Of a stretch of DNA of 64,000 nucleotides, positions 53,977-63,418 are shown one piece after another. Numbering within the stretch: position 1 is the first letter of the stretch; each line of letters starts with the position of its first letter. This DNA comes from Gemmatimonadales bacterium (GTDB lineage: Bacteria; Gemmatimonadota; Gemmatimonadetes; Gemmatimonadales; GWC2-71-9). Position numbers and translations under genes: made by a program. Location: contig JAICWE010000006.1 in the NCBI GenBank assembly GCA_025934955.1, forward strand, positions 1-64,000, given 5' to 3'. The notes under the pieces were generated by a model, which ran no database searches, was not told the DNA's origin, and was given only the letters and a program-made list of their open reading frames with translations.

Positions 53977-54005
53977 AAAATACTTGCGCCTGCGTTCCTC
54001 GACAA
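53977..54005 (-). promoter_or_regulatory. dus promoter, leaderless type
   Basis: On the minus strand TTGTCG (54000-54005), a 17-base spacer and TATTTT (53977-53982), six bases before the ATG. The start site would be at the ATG. The element overlaps the opposing EIIA promoter almost completely. Confidence 0.55.
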
Positions 54006-54012
54006 CTACGTT
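53984..54012 (+). promoter_or_regulatory. EIIA gene promoter, near-leaderless
   Basis: TTGCGC (53984-53989), a 17-base spacer and TACGTT (54007-54012), ten bases before the ATG at 54023. It faces the dus promoter within the same 36 bases, so only one polymerase can bind at a time. Confidence 0.5.
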
Positions 54013-54022
54013 CTCCCGCCGC

Positions 54023-54475
54023 ATGCGCCTCAGCGACTTCCTCAGCCCCGAGTGCGTCTCGCTCGCGCTCGCCGGCTCGACCAGAGAGGAGATTCTGGCC
54101 GAGCTGGTCCGTCTGCTGCGCATTCCCGAGAGCGACTCGGCGGCCCTTATTCAGGTGCTCCAGCGTCGCGAGCAGCTCGGCTCGACCGGTGTGGGGCGCG
54201 GCATCGCGATTCCGCACTGCCGCACGCCGATCGCCTCGCGGCTGCGGCTGGCGTTCGGCCAGCATCCAACCGGCGTCGCGTACAATGCGATTGACGGGCA
54301 GCCGGTGTTCAGCTTCTTCCTGATCGTCGCGCCGCCGATCGAGATCTCGAACGTCTACCTGCCGGTGCTCGGCCGCATCGCGCAGCTCGCCAAGGAGCCC
54401 GATGTGCCGGAGCGGCTCCGCACCCTCACGTCAGCGGACGCGCTGCTCGGTCTGCTCGCGGAGAAGGGCGTGTAG
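54023..54475 (+). CDS. Second orphan PTS EIIA type-2 (PtsN-like) protein
   Basis: 150 residues, the same layout as the EIIA at 2283-2738. MRLSDFLSPECVSLALAG at the N-terminus, the phosphohistidine near residue 66 in GRGIAIPHCRTPI, and FSFFLIVAPP later. The residue after the histidine is Cys where the first copy has Gly. Start at ATG 54023; the longer frame upstream crosses the promoter. No PTS partner genes are nearby. A regulatory role is more likely than transport. A GWxTD gene follows after 44 bases. Confidence 0.8.
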   Translation: MRLSDFLSPECVSLALAGSTREEILAELVRLLRIPESDSAALIQVLQRREQLGSTGVGRGIAIPHCRTPIASRLRLAFGQHPTGVAYNAIDGQPVFSFFLIVAPPIEISNVYLPVLGRIAQLAKEPDVPERLRTLTSADALLGLLAEKGV

Positions 54476-54519
54476 CTCCGCTCTTGCCGGCACGTCTCCC
54501 GCGACGGAGGTTGGGAGAG

Positions 54520-56454
54520 ATGCCGCGCTGCCTGCTGTTCCCGCTCATTCTCGTCCTGGTCCCGTCGCTCGCGGCGCAGACTGCGCCGGCCGATCGCGCG
54601 TACGCGCGGGCGCAATCGTTGGAGCAGGTCGCCCGGCGCCGCGCCGCCGATCCGCTGGAGCTCGGCACTCGCGTGGGCCTGGGACCGATGGCGGGCGCGG
54701 CGGCCGGCTACGCCGAGGCGCTGGCGCTCGATCCTGCGCGCACCGACGCAGCCCTCGGGCTCATCCGCACGGCGGAAGCCCTGCGCGACACGAGCCGCCT
54801 GCGCAAGGCGCTGGAGGCGGTACGACGCGCCGGACGGGGCCGCCCCGGCGACGACGCCGCGCTGCTCCTGGCCCGCGGCCGGATGGAGCGCGCGCTGAGT
54901 CATCCGGATTCGGCGCGGGCCCTCTTCGTTCGGTATCGAGCGACGGACGCGGATACCGGGCTCGCTGCGGTCGAGCTCGCCCGAACGGTGCTCGGCGCCG
55001 ACACCGGCGTCGCGAGCACCGCCGCGGCGGAATCGCTCTACTACGCGGCCGCCGCGCTCGACGACAGCGCCGCGGTCGCCGGCCTCCGCGCCGACCTGGC
55101 GCCGCTGGTGGACAGCATGGAGCTCGGCCGCTTCGACGCGGTGCGCGGCGCCGCGCGCGCGGCGTGGCTACGGCGGTTCTGGACCGATCGTGACCGCGTG
55201 GATCTCCGTATCCCGGGTGAGCGGCTGCGGGAGCACTACCGCCGCCTGACGATCGCCCGCCGCGACTTCGCCCTCAGCATCAATCGCCGCTACTACGCGT
55301 GGCGCGACGCGTACCGCTCCGGCAGCACCGAGTTCGACGACCGCGGCATCGTCTTCCTCCGTCACGGCGAGCCCACCGACCGCCTCCGGCCGTTCATTCT
55401 GCACGCCATGCCCAACGAGACCTGGCGCTACGCGCGGCCGGACGGCGACCTCGTGCTTCACTTCAGCGCCGGGGGCGGCGGCGGCGATGGCGGCGACCTC
55501 TACGACTACCGGCTGGTGAGCAGCGTCCTCGATCTCCGCGGTGACGGCATGTCCCCGGAGGACGCGGTGCTCTCGCGGGCGCCGATCGGGGACATCTACA
55601 GCGACCTGGCCGGGCGCGGGCCGTACGCGCAGACGCGACTGGCCGAGGAGGAGCGGGCGCGCGGCGGCGCGAGCATCGCGGTCGCGACGACCACCGACAG
55701 CCATCTGCTCCGATTCCCCCACCACCTCGAGGTCGCGGCCGACCTGCTGGCCGTGAGCGGCGGCGGGCCCTCCGCACAACTCGCGTTCGCCATCCGCGAC
55801 AGCACGCTCGCGCGCCCTTCGCCCGACGCCGCGCGTCGCGTGCGGGTACGGCTCGCGGCGACGGACCGGGACGAGCGCCCGGTGACGACGCTGGACACGC
55901 TGGTGACGTATCGCGACACCGCCGGCGGGAGCGACGGATGGCTGGTCGGCCACGTGGCGGTGGCACTGCCGGCGGGCGGATGGCGCTGGCGCGCGGCGAT
56001 CTCGATCGACGACAGCACCGGCGCGCTGCTCCGGACCGGTGCGGTGCGCGTGCCCTCGAGCGGATGGGACCTGGGCGACATCGCGATCGGCGGCCCCGGC
56101 ATCGCCGCCCGCTGGGAGGCGGCGCCAGGCGACACCGTCTTCCTCACGCCGTTCGCGGCGTTCCGCCGGGTGCAGGCGCTCGAGCTCTACTACGAGCTGC
56201 ACGGCGCGGTGCCCGGCCACCGCTATCGCCACGAAATCACGCTGTCGCGCCGTCGCGCCGACCAGCGCCAGGACCGCCATCCCGCGATGAGTCTCGCCTT
56301 CGACGAAGCGGCCCCGGCGGCGCTCGCGCGCATCCACCGGGGCCTCGACCTCACTCGCCTGAAGGCGGGTGACTACGTGCTGCGCGTCCGCGTCAGCGAC
56401 GACTCGGGCCGCACGGTCGAGCGGCGGCGGCCGTTCGAGATCGTGGACCGCTGA
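54520..56454 (+). CDS. GWxTD-domain exported protein
   Basis: 644 residues. Signal peptide (CLLFPLILVLVPSLAAQ), a helical repeat-like region with TPR character (about 25-200; AAAGYAEALALDPARTDAAL), then a GWxTD domain (WLRRFWTDRDRVDLRIPGER, FALSINRRYYAWRDAYRSGS, GIVFLRHGEPTDRLR, ETWRYARPDGDLVLHFSA). The C-terminal third is beta-rich. The GWxTD family is of unknown function. GGGAGAG precedes the ATG. It is convergent with guaA, 13 bases apart. Confidence 0.8.
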   Translation: MPRCLLFPLILVLVPSLAAQTAPADRAYARAQSLEQVARRRAADPLELGTRVGLGPMAGAAAGYAEALALDPARTDAALGLIRTAEALRDTSRLRKALEAVRRAGRGRPGDDAALLLARGRMERALSHPDSARALFVRYRATDADTGLAAVELARTVLGADTGVASTAAAESLYYAAAALDDSAAVAGLRADLAPLVDSMELGRFDAVRGAARAAWLRRFWTDRDRVDLRIPGERLREHYRRLTIARRDFALSINRRYYAWRDAYRSGSTEFDDRGIVFLRHGEPTDRLRPFILHAMPNETWRYARPDGDLVLHFSAGGGGGDGGDLYDYRLVSSVLDLRGDGMSPEDAVLSRAPIGDIYSDLAGRGPYAQTRLAEEERARGGASIAVATTTDSHLLRFPHHLEVAADLLAVSGGGPSAQLAFAIRDSTLARPSPDAARRVRVRLAATDRDERPVTTLDTLVTYRDTAGGSDGWLVGHVAVALPAGGWRWRAAISIDDSTGALLRTGAVRVPSSGWDLGDIAIGGPGIAARWEAAPGDTVFLTPFAAFRRVQALELYYELHGAVPGHRYRHEITLSRRRADQRQDRHPAMSLAFDEAAPAALARIHRGLDLTRLKAGDYVLRVRVSDDSGRTVERRRPFEIVDR

Positions 56455-56467
56455 CACCCGCGGCGAG

Positions 56468-58018
56468 TCACTCCCATTCGATGGTCGCCGGCGGCTTGGA
56501 GCTGACGTCGTACACCACCCGGTTCACGCCGTCCACCTCGTTGGCGATCCGATTGGAGATCCGAGCGAGCACCTCGGGCGGGAACGGATACCAGTCGGCC
56601 GTCATCCCGTCGCGGCTGGTCACCGCGCGCAGGGCGATCACCTGGTCGTAGCTCCGCTCGTCGCCCTGCACGCCGACCGAGCGGATCGGCAGCAGCACCG
56701 CGAACGCCTGCCAGATCTCGTCGTACAGCCCCGCCGCGCGGATCTCCTCGATGTAGATGTGATCGGCCCGGCGGAGGATCTCGAGAGTCGGTCGCGTGAC
56801 GTCGCCCAGAATGCGGATCGCGAGGCCGGGACCCGGAAACGGGTGCCGCCCGACCATCTCCTCCGGCAGCCCCAGCTCGCGGCCCACCTGCCGCACCTCG
56901 TCCTTGAACAGCTCGCGCAGCGGCTCGATCAGCTTGAACGGCAGCTTCTCCGGCAGTCCGCCGACGTTGTGATGGGTCTTGATCGTCACTGACGGCCCGC
57001 CGGTGGGCGACACCGACTCGATCACGTCGGGATAGAGCGTGCCCTGCACCAGCCAGCGCACGTCGCCGCCGACGCTCCGCGCCTCGCGCTCGAACACCTC
57101 GATGAAGGTGTGGCCGATGCGCCGTCGCTTGAGCTCGGGATCGGTGACGCCGGCGAGTTGCCGGAGAAACGCATCGCTCGCGTCCACCACCCGCAGGTCG
57201 ATGCCGAGGTGCCGGCGGAACGTCGCCTCGACCTGGTCGCGCTCGTGCAGCCGGAGCAGGCCATGGTCCACGAAGATGCAGGTGAGCCGGTCGCCGACCG
57301 CGCGGTGCACCAGCACCGCCGCCACCGATGAATCCACGCCGCCGGAGAGCCCGCAGATCACCCGGTCGCTCGGGCCCGCCAGCTCCCGGATGCGGGCGAT
57401 CTCGCTCTCGACGAAATGACCCGGCGTCCAGTCCGGCGTGCAGCCGCAGATGTCGAAGAGGAAGTTGCTGAGCAGCTCGCCCCCCCGCGGCGTGTGGGCG
57501 ACCTCGGGATGGAACTGCACGCCGTAGAGCGGCGCGCGTTCGTGCTCGATCGCGGCGATGGGACAGTTGTCGCTCGAAGCGACGACGCGGTAGCCGGGCG
57601 GCGGAACGTCCACGTGATCGCCGTGACTCATCCACACCGGCGTCTCCTCGCCGATGCCGAAGCCGCGGAACAGTCGCCCGCCGTCCACCCGCACGTTCGC
57701 GCGGCCGTACTCGCGCCGGTCGGCGCGCACCACCTTGCCGCCGGACAGATGCGCCATGAGCTGCATGCCGTAGCAGAGGCCGAGCACCGGCACGCCGAGC
57801 GAGAGGAGCGCGGGATCGGCGGTGGGCACGTTCTCGCCGTAGACCGACGCGGGGCCGCCGGACAGGATGATCCCCTGCGGCTTCCACCCCCTGATCCACT
57901 CGACGGTGCGCGACGGCGGATGGATCTCGCAGTAGACGTGCGCCTCACGCACGCGCCGGGCGATGAGCTGCGTGTACTGCGCGCCGAAGTCGATGATCAG
58001 GATGCCGGGATGGTGCAT
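56468..58018 (-). CDS. guaA: GMP synthase (glutamine-hydrolysing)
   Basis: 516 residues. An N-terminal class I glutaminase with the nucleophile in [17 protein letters not shown] near residue 81 and [14 protein letters not shown], then the PP-loop ATP pyrophosphatase [17 protein letters not shown] near 222, and the C-terminal dimerisation domain ending IEWE. It aminates XMP to GMP. It follows lysA by nine bases in the hisS-proS-lysA-guaA run. Confidence 0.97.
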   Translation of the reverse strand: MHHPGILIIDFGAQYTQLIARRVREAHVYCEIHPPSRTVEWIRGWKPQGIILSGGPASVYGENVPTADPALLSLGVPVLGLCYGMQLMAHLSGGKVVRADRREYGRANVRVDGGRLFRGFGIGEETPVWMSHGDHVDVPPPGYRVVASSDNCPIAAIEHERAPLYGVQFHPEVAHTPRGGELLSNFLFDICGCTPDWTPGHFVESEIARIRELAGPSDRVICGLSGGVDSSVAAVLVHRAVGDRLTCIFVDHGLLRLHERDQVEATFRRHLGIDLRVVDASDAFLRQLAGVTDPELKRRRIGHTFIEVFEREARSVGGDVRWLVQGTLYPDVIESVSPTGGPSVTIKTHHNVGGLPEKLPFKLIEPLRELFKDEVRQVGRELGLPEEMVGRHPFPGPGLAIRILGDVTRPTLEILRRADHIYIEEIRAAGLYDEIWQAFAVLLPIRSVGVQGDERSYDQVIALRAVTSRDGMTADWYPFPPEVLARISNRIANEVDGVNRVVYDVSSKPPATIEWE

Positions 58019-58027
58019 CGTCCCTCG

Positions 58028-59320
58028 TCAGTCGGAGTCGGCCGTCGCGCGCTCGCCGGCCCAGAGCGATTCGAGCGCCTCTCGCGGCCGCGTCACCCAC
58101 CACCGCCCGCCGTCCACCATCACCTCGGCGGGGCGCGGGCGGGTGTTGTAGTTCGACGCCATCACGAAGCCGTACGCGCCGGCGCCGAGCACCGCGAGGC
58201 GCTCCCCGCGCTCGAGTGCCGGAAGCGGTCGGTCGAGCGCGAGGAAGTCGCCGGTCTCGCACACCGGGCCGACCACGTCTACCGCTCCGACCGCACGCCC
58301 GCGACGCTGGAGCTCGACGATCTCGTGATACGCCTTGTAGCGGCTGGGGCGCTCCAGATCGTTCATGCCGGCGTCCACGATCACGAAATCCTTCCCGCCC
58401 GAATGCTTGCGTGACAGCACCTCGGTGAGCAGCACGCCGGCGCTGCCGACGAGATACCGCCCGGGCTCGAGCACGAGCGCGAGCCCGCTCCCGAGCACCA
58501 GCGGCACGACCGCCTCCGCCAGTGTCGCCGGCGCGAGCGGCGTCTCACCCCGGTAGCGGATGCCGAGACCGCCGCCGATGTCGAGCGTCCGGACGGTGGC
58601 GATGCCGGTCGCGCGCAGTGTGGCGATGAGATCGAGCAGCCGCGCCACGCCCTCGCGGTATGGCGCGACGTCGAGCAGCTGGCTGCCGATGTGCATGGCG
58701 ATGGTGTCGAGCGTGAGCTGCGGATGCTCCGCCACGGCCCGGGCGAGCGGCAGCACCTGATCGAACGGCACGCCGAACTTGATGCCGCCGGCGCCGGTCG
58801 CGATGTAGGGATGGGTCTCCGCCGTCACGTCGGGATTGGCGCGGATGCCGACGCGCATCGGTCGGCCCAGCTCCCTCGCGATCCGCGCGAGTGATGCCAG
58901 CTCCGCCGGCGATTCGAGGTGCAGGTGCCCCACCCCGGCCTCGACCGCCGCCACCAGTTCGGCGTCCGACTTCCCCACTCCGCTGAACACGATGCGGTCC
59001 GCCGGAAATCCCGCGGCCAGCGCGCGCGCCATCTCGCCGCCCGACACGATGTCGGCGCCGGCGCCGAGGTCGCGCAGCACCCGCAGCACGCCGAGGGAGG
59101 AGTTGGCCTTCACGGCGAACGCGATCCGGTGCGGCACCGGCGCGAGCGCGTCATCCAGTGCGCGGAACTGCCGGCGGATCACCGCGGCGCTGTAGACGTA
59201 GGTGGGGGTGCCGGCGGCCTCGGCGATCGCGTCGAGCGGCACGCCGTCGAGGCGGAGCGCGCCGTCGCAGCGCTCGAGCCCTGCGTCGGCGAAGAGCGCC
59301 GTCAGTACGCTTTCGCCCAC
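58028..59320 (-). CDS. lysA: Diaminopimelate decarboxylase
   Basis: 430 residues from a GTG. Final step of lysine synthesis, PLP fold type III. The PLP lysine is in IAFAVKANSSLGVLRVL near residue 70; LDIGGGLGIRYRGE, EPGRYLVGSAGVLLTEV and VGPVCETGDFLALDRPLP (substrate-binding cysteine) are present. The start lies within proS, a 19-base overlap in another frame. Confidence 0.95.
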   Translation of the reverse strand: MGESVLTALFADAGLERCDGALRLDGVPLDAIAEAAGTPTYVYSAAVIRRQFRALDDALAPVPHRIAFAVKANSSLGVLRVLRDLGAGADIVSGGEMARALAAGFPADRIVFSGVGKSDAELVAAVEAGVGHLHLESPAELASLARIARELGRPMRVGIRANPDVTAETHPYIATGAGGIKFGVPFDQVLPLARAVAEHPQLTLDTIAMHIGSQLLDVAPYREGVARLLDLIATLRATGIATVRTLDIGGGLGIRYRGETPLAPATLAEAVVPLVLGSGLALVLEPGRYLVGSAGVLLTEVLSRKHSGGKDFVIVDAGMNDLERPSRYKAYHEIVELQRRGRAVGAVDVVGPVCETGDFLALDRPLPALERGERLAVLGAGAYGFVMASNYNTRPRPAEVMVDGGRWWVTRPREALESLWAGERATADSD

Positions 59321-60750
59321 ACTGCCTCACTCACGCTCGGGCCGTTGCACCAGAGGCAGTGCGTCGGCGCCACCGGCGAGCGGAACTCCGCGTCAGGCAG
59401 CACCCGGATCGTCGCCTTGGTGCGCTCCTTGATCTCCGCCTCGCACGCCGCCGAGCCGCAGAAGCCGCCGTACACGAAGCCGCCCGCGCCTTCCATGATC
59501 TCGATGAACTGCTCCTTGCTGGCGCCGCGCACGCTGGCCGCCTCCCGACGCGCCAGTGCGGCATCGAGCAGTGAGCGCTGCATCGCGTCCATCTCGGCGG
59601 CGAGCCGCGGCGCCAGCCCGGTCATCGGGAGCGAATCCTTCCCGCCGCCGGTCCGCCGGGCCAGCATCACGGTTCCGGCGGCCACGTCGCGGGGGCCGAC
59701 CTCGAGCCGGAGCGGGACGCCGCGGGCCTCCCACTCGTAGTACTTGGCGCCCGGCTTCATGCCGTCGCGCGCGTCGAGGTGAACGCGGATATCGGCTGCC
59801 ACCAGCTCACGGCGGATCCGCTCCGCCGCCTCGAGCACCGTCGCGCGCTCGCTGTCGGTCCGGTAGATCGGCACGATGACGACCTGCCACTGCGCCAGGC
59901 GCGGCGGGCAGACCAGCCCCTTGTCGTCGCTGTGCGTCATGATGAGCGCGCCGACCAGCCGGGTCGAGACGCCCCACGATGTGTTCCATACGAAGTCGAG
60001 GCTCCCCTCTTCCGTCTGGAAGGTGACCTCGAATGCGCGAGCGAAGTTCTGGCCGAGGTTATGGCTGGTGCCGGCCTGCAGCGCGCGGTTGTCCTGCATC
60101 AGCGCCTCGCACGAGTAGGTGCGGAGCGCGCCGGCGAAGCGCTCGCTGTCGGTCTTCCGGCCGGTGAGGACCGGCATCGCCATCCACTCTTCCATGAACG
60201 TGCGGTAGACGCCCAGCATGCGGAGCGTCTCCTCCTCCGCGTCGGCTTCGGTGGCGTGCGCGGTGTGGCCCTCCTGCCAGAGGAACTCGGTGGTGCGCAG
60301 GAAGAGCCGCGTGCGCATCTCCCAGCGCACGACGTTGGCCCACTGGTTGATGAGGAGCGGCAGGTCCCGATAGCTCTGGATCCACTTCGCGTACATCGCG
60401 TAGATGATCGTCTCGGAGGTGGGGCGCACGACCAGCGGCTCCTCCAGCTCCTTGCCGCCGCCATGCGTCACCACCGCGGTCTCCGGCGCGAAACCCTCGA
60501 CGTGTTCCGCCTCGCGGGAGAGAAAACTCTGCGGGATGAACAGCGGGAAGTAGGCGTTCTGGTGGCCGGTGTCCTTGAACATCCGGTCGAGTGCCCGCTG
60601 CATGTGCTCCCAGATGGCGTAGCCGTTGGGCCGGATCACCATGCAGCCGCGCACCGGGCTGTAGTCCGCCAGCTCGGCCCGCGCGATCACCTCGTTGTAC
60701 CACGCGGAGAAGTCCTGCTCGCGGGTAGTCAGTGCCTTGCTGTCAGCCAT
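59302..60750 (-). CDS. proS: Prolyl-tRNA synthetase, archaeal/eukaryotic-like type
   Basis: 482 residues, the short ProS without the bacterial INS editing insertion. Class II motifs: CMVIRPNGYAIWEHMQRALD, VVRPTSETIIYAMYAKW, WEMRTRLFLRTTEFLWQEGH (motif 2), and a motif 3 region GALIMTHSDDKGLVCPPRLA. The zinc-binding C-terminal domain ends in tyrosine (VWAKAY), as in this type. Its ATG directly follows the hisS stop (TGAATG). Confidence 0.95.
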   Translation of the reverse strand: MADSKALTTREQDFSAWYNEVIARAELADYSPVRGCMVIRPNGYAIWEHMQRALDRMFKDTGHQNAYFPLFIPQSFLSREAEHVEGFAPETAVVTHGGGKELEEPLVVRPTSETIIYAMYAKWIQSYRDLPLLINQWANVVRWEMRTRLFLRTTEFLWQEGHTAHATEADAEEETLRMLGVYRTFMEEWMAMPVLTGRKTDSERFAGALRTYSCEALMQDNRALQAGTSHNLGQNFARAFEVTFQTEEGSLDFVWNTSWGVSTRLVGALIMTHSDDKGLVCPPRLAQWQVVIVPIYRTDSERATVLEAAERIRRELVAADIRVHLDARDGMKPGAKYYEWEARGVPLRLEVGPRDVAAGTVMLARRTGGGKDSLPMTGLAPRLAAEMDAMQRSLLDAALARREAASVRGASKEQFIEIMEGAGGFVYGGFCGSAACEAEIKERTKATIRVLPDAEFRSPVAPTHCLWCNGPSVSEAVWAKAY

Positions 60751-62061
60751 TCACGTTCCAGGTCGAGTGTCGATGCCCGTCTGAAGCTCGGCGACGACGG
60801 CGGCGCGCGGGACGGCGCGTTGCTGCTTGGCGGCGAGGTCCTTGACCATCACCTCGCCGCGCGCGCGGTCGTCCGGGCCGATGACGACGGCGATGCGCGC
60901 GTTGCGCGCATCGGCCAGCTTGAGCTGCTTCCCCACCGCCTGCAGGTTGAGCGCGTACTCCGTCCGGAGGCCGGCGTCGCGCAGCTCGTGCGCCAGGGCG
61001 AGCACGTGCGGCACGTCGTCCCCGGTGATCGCGGCGACGAAGACGTCGATGCTCGCCGTGCCGCTCGGTACCAGGCCGCGCTCCTTCAGCAGCTCTCCCA
61101 GGACCACGTCGCCCATGCCGAAGCCGAGCGCCGGAAGATCCACGCCGCCGAGGCTCAGCAGCAGATTGTCGTAACGGCCGCCACCGCAGATCGCCCGCAG
61201 CGTGCGGCTCGCGTCGAACAGCTCGAAGACCGTGCCGGTGTAGTACGCCAGGCCGCGAACGATCGTCAGATCCACGTCCACGAAGCCGCCCAGCCCCATC
61301 GCGTCGAGTGCCGCCAGCGTACGACGCAGCGGCGCGCCTGCCTCGGCGCCGCCGGGGACGCCCTCGAGTGCCGCGGCGAGTGCCGGCGCGCCACGGATCG
61401 CCGCCGTCTCGAACACTCCGTCCGCCGCCGCGGCGTCGATCCCGCCTGCCGCGAGCTGCGCCGTGAGCTCCTCGCGCCGGCTCCGCTCCAGCTTGTCAAC
61501 CGCGGCGTACGCCGCCGGAAGCTGCGCCTCGGTGACACCGCCGCCGAGCAGCAAGGCGTTGAGCACCCGCCGGTCGCTCACCCGCACCCGCACGTCGCGC
61601 TCGGTCAGTCCGAAGGCGCGCATGATGTCCACCGCGAGCGCAATCAGCTCCGCATCGCCCTCCGGTCCCGGCTCGCCGATCAGGTCGCAGTTGAGCTGGA
61701 AGTGCTCCCGCAGCCGGCCGCGCTGGTGCCGCTCGTAGCGGAAGAGTTGCGGCACGGAGAACCACCGGATCGGCTTGCGGAGCCCGTTGGCCCGCGCGGC
61801 GACCATGCGCGCCAGCGTCGGCGTCATCTCCGGCCGCAGCGACACCTCGCGCCCGCCCTTGTCCACGAAGCCGTAAAGCTGGCCGGCGATCTCGGGGCCG
61901 CTCTTTGCCGTGTAGAGCTCCAGCGGCTCCAGCGGCGGCCCATCGTACTCCTCGAAGCCGTAACGCGCCGCGACCTCCCGCCAGACGCGGAAGATGTGGG
62001 CGCGCAGCAGGAACTCGTCGGGGTAGAAGTCGCGGAAGCCCGGAAGGGCCTGGGAGGGCAT
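60751..62061 (-). CDS. hisS: Histidyl-tRNA synthetase
   Basis: 436 residues from ATG 62061. Class II: ALPGFRDFYPDEFLLRA at the start, LRPEMTPTLARMVAAR, PQLFRYERHQRGRLREHFQL (motif 2), VRGLAYYTGTVFELFD (histidine A motif), AICGGGRYDNLLL and GFGMGDVVLGELL (motif 3). The longer frame upstream overlaps folC and is not coding. It heads hisS-proS-lysA-guaA, possibly from its own promoter. Confidence 0.95.
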   Translation of the reverse strand: MPSQALPGFRDFYPDEFLLRAHIFRVWREVAARYGFEEYDGPPLEPLELYTAKSGPEIAGQLYGFVDKGGREVSLRPEMTPTLARMVAARANGLRKPIRWFSVPQLFRYERHQRGRLREHFQLNCDLIGEPGPEGDAELIALAVDIMRAFGLTERDVRVRVSDRRVLNALLLGGGVTEAQLPAAYAAVDKLERSRREELTAQLAAGGIDAAAADGVFETAAIRGAPALAAALEGVPGGAEAGAPLRRTLAALDAMGLGGFVDVDLTIVRGLAYYTGTVFELFDASRTLRAICGGGRYDNLLLSLGGVDLPALGFGMGDVVLGELLKERGLVPSGTASIDVFVAAITGDDVPHVLALAHELRDAGLRTEYALNLQAVGKQLKLADARNARIAVVIGPDDRARGEVMVKDLAAKQQRAVPRAAVVAELQTGIDTRPGT

Positions 62062-62067
62062 CGCGAG

Positions 62068-62073
62068 AAAATA
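62068..62073 (-). promoter_or_regulatory. Candidate -10 box of hisS
   Basis: TATTTT on the minus strand, six bases before the hisS ATG, the same spacing as at dus. The 17-base upstream position reads ATGGAA, a poor -35. It lies in the 23-base folC-hisS gap. Confidence 0.35.
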
Positions 62074-62084
62074 GTCGGATTCGC

Positions 62085-63323
62085 CTACGGTTCCATCCCC
62101 AGCGCGGTCATCACGTCGCCCACCGTGTGGAACGATCCGGTCACCAGCACGGTGCCGGCGCCCTCCTGCACCGTGGACAGTGCCTCGCCAAAATCGGGCA
62201 CCAGCGTCCAGCGCGCCCGTGCCGCCGGGCGGTCCGGTGCGGCGAGCCAACGGCGCAGCCACTCGAGGTCCCAGCCGCGTCCGGCGGCGGACGGCGCGAT
62301 GGTCAGCACGCCCCGCTCCACGACCGTGTCGAGACCGACCAGCATCTCGGCCCACTCCTTGTCACCCAGAATCGAGACCAGCGCGTGCACCGGGCCCGGC
62401 GGCGGGCACGCGGTGAGGGCGGCGAGCAGCGCGCGCATGCCGTCCGGATTGTGGGCCACGTCGAACAGCCAGCGGCCGCGCCGATCCAGCCGGCCGGGCA
62501 CCCGGGCGCGGGCAAAGCCGATCGCGATCGCGTCCTGATCCGGACGCCAGCGATCCGGCAGCGCCGCGATCATCGCCTGGGCAACGGCGGCATTCCGCCG
62601 CTGATGCGGCCCGCGGAGCGCGAGTGGCCCAGGCCAGCGTGCCTCCGCCGGGACCACGCGGACGTCGGCGTGCGCGGTTCGCCGAACCCGGCGGACCGCC
62701 CGCTCCGCCTCGCGCGCCAGCACCGCGACCAGCGTCGGGTCCTCCTCGCCGATCACGAACGGCACCCCCGGCTTCGCGATCCCCGCCTTCTCGCAGGCGA
62801 TCTGCTCCAGCGTGTCGCCCAGATACTTCATGTGATCGCGGGCGATCTTGGTCACCCCGCTCACCAGCGGCGTGACGACGTTGGTGCTGTCCAGCCGCCC
62901 CCCGAGCCCCACTTCGGCCACGACGATCTCGGCGCCGCGTGCCGCGAAATCGGCAAAGGCGATCGCGGTGGATGCCTCGAAGAACGTCGCCTTGCGCGCA
63001 ATGATCAGCGGGCGGAGCCGCTCGGTCCAGGCCGCGACCGCCGCCTCCGGGATCGGCGCGCCGTCCACCGTGATGCGCTCGCGGAACGACACCAGGTGGG
63101 GCGACGTGTAGAGTCCCACGCGCCAGCCCGCCGCGAGCAGCGCCTCGGCAACCAGCGTCGAGACGCTGCCCTTCCCGTTGGTCCCGCCGATGTGCGCGAC
63201 GGGCATCAGCTGATGCGGGTCGCCCACCTCCTTGAGCAGGGCGCGCGTGGTCGCGAGCCCGAACTTGATCGAGGTCGTGCGGGGAAAGAGGAAGTCCAGC
63301 GCGTCGGTGTAGCTGAGGGCCAT
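62085..63323 (-). CDS. folC: Folylpolyglutamate/dihydrofolate synthase
   Basis: 412 residues of the Mur-ligase-like family. ATP-binding IGGTNGKGSVSTLVAEAL near residue 47, SPHLVSFRERITVDG, VAEVGLGGRLDSTNVV, ITKIARDHMKYLGDTLEQIA with the ligand histidine, and C-terminal WLFDVAHNPDGM. It adds glutamate to folates. The accD transcript probably stops before it (terminator at 63368-63399). Confidence 0.93.
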   Translation of the reverse strand: MALSYTDALDFLFPRTTSIKFGLATTRALLKEVGDPHQLMPVAHIGGTNGKGSVSTLVAEALLAAGWRVGLYTSPHLVSFRERITVDGAPIPEAAVAAWTERLRPLIIARKATFFEASTAIAFADFAARGAEIVVAEVGLGGRLDSTNVVTPLVSGVTKIARDHMKYLGDTLEQIACEKAGIAKPGVPFVIGEEDPTLVAVLAREAERAVRRVRRTAHADVRVVPAEARWPGPLALRGPHQRRNAAVAQAMIAALPDRWRPDQDAIAIGFARARVPGRLDRRGRWLFDVAHNPDGMRALLAALTACPPPGPVHALVSILGDKEWAEMLVGLDTVVERGVLTIAPSAAGRGWDLEWLRRWLAAPDRPAARARWTLVPDFGEALSTVQEGAGTVLVTGSFHTVGDVMTALGMEP

Positions 63324-63367
63324 CCGGTCTCCGCCGCCTGCTCCGGGAGTCGTGCTCCGAAAAGTCG

Positions 63368-63399
63368 AACGCCCCGCCCGCGCGAGCGGGCGAGGCGTT
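63368..63399 (-). terminator. Intrinsic terminator after accD
   Basis: On the minus strand a 14-base stem with one mismatch (arms 63368-63381 and 63386-63399) and a 4-base loop is followed by a T-containing stretch (TTCGACTTTTC). It lies between the accD stop and the folC start and so divides the two transcription units. Confidence 0.75.
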
Positions 63400-63418
63400 T
63401 ACGGCCCTGCGCGTCCGC

